This document shows, piece after piece, positions 62,306-64,000 of a DNA stretch of 64,000 nt (position 1 is its first letter; each line of letters opens with the position of its first letter). Made by a program: the position numbers and the translations under genes. This DNA comes from Candidatus Planktophila lacus (GTDB lineage: Bacteria; Actinomycetota; Actinomycetes; Nanopelagicales; Nanopelagicaceae), in contig NZ_CP016769.1 in NCBI RefSeq assembly GCF_002287925.1, forward strand, positions 496,001-560,000, given 5' to 3'. Under the pieces are notes generated by a model that saw nothing but the letters and a program-made list of their open reading frames with translations, did no database searches and was not told the DNA's origin.

Positions 62306-63211
62306 TTAGCGCAAACGCGCTGCAACGGCGCTTATATAAGCCGCGAAAGCCACTCGCGCTCTGCGAGCTGTCGAAGTCTTGGCGCGCTTATTAAAGATGT
62401 CGTAACCAATTTTTTCTACTTCATCAACGATTCCACAGTACAACTCACTGGCTGCGCGGATACATGGCTGGCTGGTCTTATCTAGTAGCGCAATACCTGG
62501 TTCGGCAGCCTTCTGTAGTTGGCGAACGCGAGCGATCTGAAACTTAAGAGCGCTAATTATCTCCGGAGTTAACTTACGCGCTTCCAACATTTGACGAGTT
62601 ACGCCGTGTTCGGCAAGTTCTTGTAGCGGCAAGTAAACGCGGCCGCGATCTAAATCCTCACCCACATCGCGAATAAAGTTAGCGAGCTGGAAGGCAACGC
62701 CCAGATTCTTTGCAGCTTCTAAAGAATTAACAGTATCTCCCCCCAAGATCGGCACCATCTGAAGACCAATAACTGCTGCAGATCCATATACATATTCATA
62801 AAGATCATCAAAAGTTTGGTACTCAGTAACAGTTAGGTCCATCTCCATCGAGTGTAAGAAATCTACGAAATGTTGGTGGGGGATATCAAAGCGCTGCACC
62901 GTATCAATTAGCGCACGACCAACGAGATCTGAACTTTCACCGGTTTTTAAACCGCGCAATACATCAGAACTCCATGCGCGAAGTACTTCTGCTTTCTCTT
63001 GAGCAGTTAACGTTGAGGCTAAATCATCGACGATCTCATCGGCATAACGTGCAAAACCATAAAGCGCGTGAACAAATGGTCGCTTGCTCGCTGGTAACAA
63101 AAGAGTTGCTAGGTAATAAGTCTTGCCGTGCAGAGAGTTGAGACGTTTGCACTCGGAATAAGACTCCCGTAGTTGCGGGTCGGTAATCCCTGCAGCGCTT
63201 AACTCACTCAC
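62306..63211 (-). CDS. crtB: Phytoene synthase
   Basis: A 301-residue squalene/phytoene synthase family enzyme that joins two geranylgeranyl diphosphates. The first aspartate motif is DEIVD (58-62) in FARYADEIVDDL; the second is NFIRDVGEDLDRGRVYLP near residue 180. It overlaps nothing but starts directly (0-nt spacer) at the crtI stop, so the two genes are cotranscribed. The product feeds carotenoids, and in related freshwater actinobacteria retinal for rhodopsin. Confidence 0.94.
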   Translation of the reverse strand: MSELSAAGITDPQLRESYSECKRLNSLHGKTYYLATLLLPASKRPFVHALYGFARYADEIVDDLASTLTAQEKAEVLRAWSSDVLRGLKTGESSDLVGRALIDTVQRFDIPHQHFVDFLHSMEMDLTVTEYQTFDDLYEYVYGSAAVIGLQMVPILGGDTVNSLEAAKNLGVAFQLANFIRDVGEDLDRGRVYLPLQELAEHGVTRQMLEARKLTPEIISALKFQIARVRQLQKAAEPGIALLDKTSQPCIRAASELYCGIVDEVEKIGYDIFNKRAKTSTARRARVAFAAYISAVAARLR

Positions 63212-64000
63212 TTACTTAACCGGACCTACGATTCGCTCTGCCGCTAAACGACCAGAAATCAAAACCATCGGAACGCCAACGCCTGGTTGGGTACCTGAAC
63301 CGGCAAAGACGACATTTTCAAAACCAGCTGCGATATTGCGGGGACGGAATGGTCCGGTTTGGAAGAAGGTATGCGCGCTAGCAAATGGTGCGCCGCGTTC
63401 CATGCCTTGTGCTTGCCAATCAAGTGGCGTGGTCATTACTTCGGTTTCAATTGAATCGCCAAAGCCGGTGTAACCGCGATCTTCAAGAGTCTTGATCATG
63501 TGATCACGATATGGACGCGCTTGAGTCTTCCAATCAATATCGGCATCCAAGTTTGGAGTCGGATAGAGAATGTAATAACTCTCTTTTCCAGCAGGTGCCA
63601 ACGCGGCATCATCCTTAGTCGGAATAGTCACGAGTACCGAAGGATCTGACATCAAGGTCTTCTTCTTGATTAGCTCATCAAAGACGCCATCCCAAGATTT
63701 TCCGAAGTGAATATTGTGGTGAGCCACGTGGTCATACTTCTTAGAAGAACCAACTAGCAAAGTTGCACAAGATGGTGAGTACTTAAGGCGCTTAATATTT
63801 AGCGGAGTTTTACCAAGTAGATCGCGCCAAACAACGGGTAAATCTGGGTTCATGACAACCACATCGCATTCGATGCGTTCGCCCTTATCGGTGATAACCG
63901 CTTTGGCGCGCCCGTTCTCTACTTCTAGGCGAGTGACCGTGGTGCTGTATTTGAAAGTCACGCCATGCTTCTCTGCAGCAGCAGCAAGTGCGCGAGGTAC
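63212..64000 (-). CDS. crtI: Phytoene desaturase, C-terminal part (truncated by window end)
   Basis: The frame stays open to the window edge; 263 codons of the C-terminal part are visible, so the apparent start at 63961 is not the real one. Sequence at the edge (VPRALAAAAEKHGV) matches the internal FAD-region of CrtI. Later blocks include CDVVVMNPDLPVVW, HHNIHFGKSWDGVFDELI and the C-terminal FAD-binding PGVGVPMVLISGRLAAERI. It should desaturate phytoene towards lycopene or neurosporene; the number of steps is unknown. Confidence 0.92.
   Translation of the reverse strand, partial: VPRALAAAAEKHGVTFKYSTTVTRLEVENGRAKAVITDKGERIECDVVVMNPDLPVVWRDLLGKTPLNIKRLKYSPSCATLLVGSSKKYDHVAHHNIHFGKSWDGVFDELIKKKTLMSDPSVLVTIPTKDDAALAPAGKESYYILYPTPNLDADIDWKTQARPYRDHMIKTLEDRGYTGFGDSIETEVMTTPLDWQAQGMERGAPFASAHTFFQTGPFRPRNIAAGFENVVFAGSGTQPGVGVPMVLISGRLAAERIVGPVK

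Overview
The window looks like a compact, moderate-GC actinobacterial chromosome segment. The taxon calls rest on family combinations: a LexA / LysM division protein / NrdR / NrdJ block, the septation protein SepH, DUF7455 and DUF4192 proteins, a SAM-IV riboswitch on metX, GT4-type glycogen synthase divergent from glgC, and PknB with PASTA repeats. Together with the tight packing, a class II ribonucleotide reductase, carotenoid genes, an Fe-S photolyase and lysine/cysteine-tagged secreted proteins, this suggests a streamlined freshwater actinobacterium of the acI (Nanopelagicales) type. That placement is inference. No tRNA, rRNA, prophage, insertion sequence or CRISPR array was seen.

Layout. 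1-7.1 kb: a secreted M6-like metalloprotease, a cupin, metY with a CoA-binding partner, an Fe-S photolyase and two uncharacterised proteins. 7.1-7.6 kb: the only long intergenic stretch, with RNA-like inverted repeats and a possible microprotein. 7.6-10.6 kb: prpB-prpD and a UbiA-type prenyltransferase. 10.6-15.5 kb: lexA, an SOS-controlled LysM protein, nrdR and nrdJ, with readable LexA and NrdR operators and a clear terminator. 15.5-20.4 kb: an MFS transporter, an SDR/FAH sugar-acid pair and a DinG-like helicase. 20.4-25.5 kb: TetR, two homologous secreted cysteine proteins divergent from a heme-type ABC importer, and a Nudix hydrolase. 25.5-32.5 kb: a PKD-domain secreted protein, DUF4192, a HisN-like phosphatase, a ROK kinase, metX under SAM-IV, the primary sigma factor and two small metal-site proteins. 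32.7-38 kb: parE, an ABC-F protein and a parC that lacks its C-terminal domain. 38-41.9 kb: pseudouridine degradation, a phosphodiesterase and sepH. 42-47.7 kb: rplS-lepB-rnhB-UPF0102-comM-dprA-era. 47.7-56.4 kb: glycogen synthesis, xylulokinase, a PPi-type phosphofructokinase, DAHP synthase and Ogt. 56.4-64 kb: threonine aldolase, nfo, pknB, a TPP-riboswitch pnuT with a P-loop kinase, crtB and the C-terminal part of crtI.

Themes. Gene expression appears minimalist: at least 14 first genes have a TANNNT hexamer only 6-7 nt before ATG and no Shine-Dalgarno sequence (leaderless mRNAs), and 13 convergent pairs abut or overlap at their 3' ends. DNA maintenance is prominent: SOS control, dNTP supply, photolyase, DinG, Ogt, Nfo, DprA/ComM and RNase HII. 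Nutrient logic points to scavenging: imported thiamine, heme or a similar chelate, sugars and pseudouridine, with glycogen storage. The least explained parts are the secreted pair beside the importer, the kinase beside pnuT, the structured 7.2-7.4 kb region and the shortened ParC.
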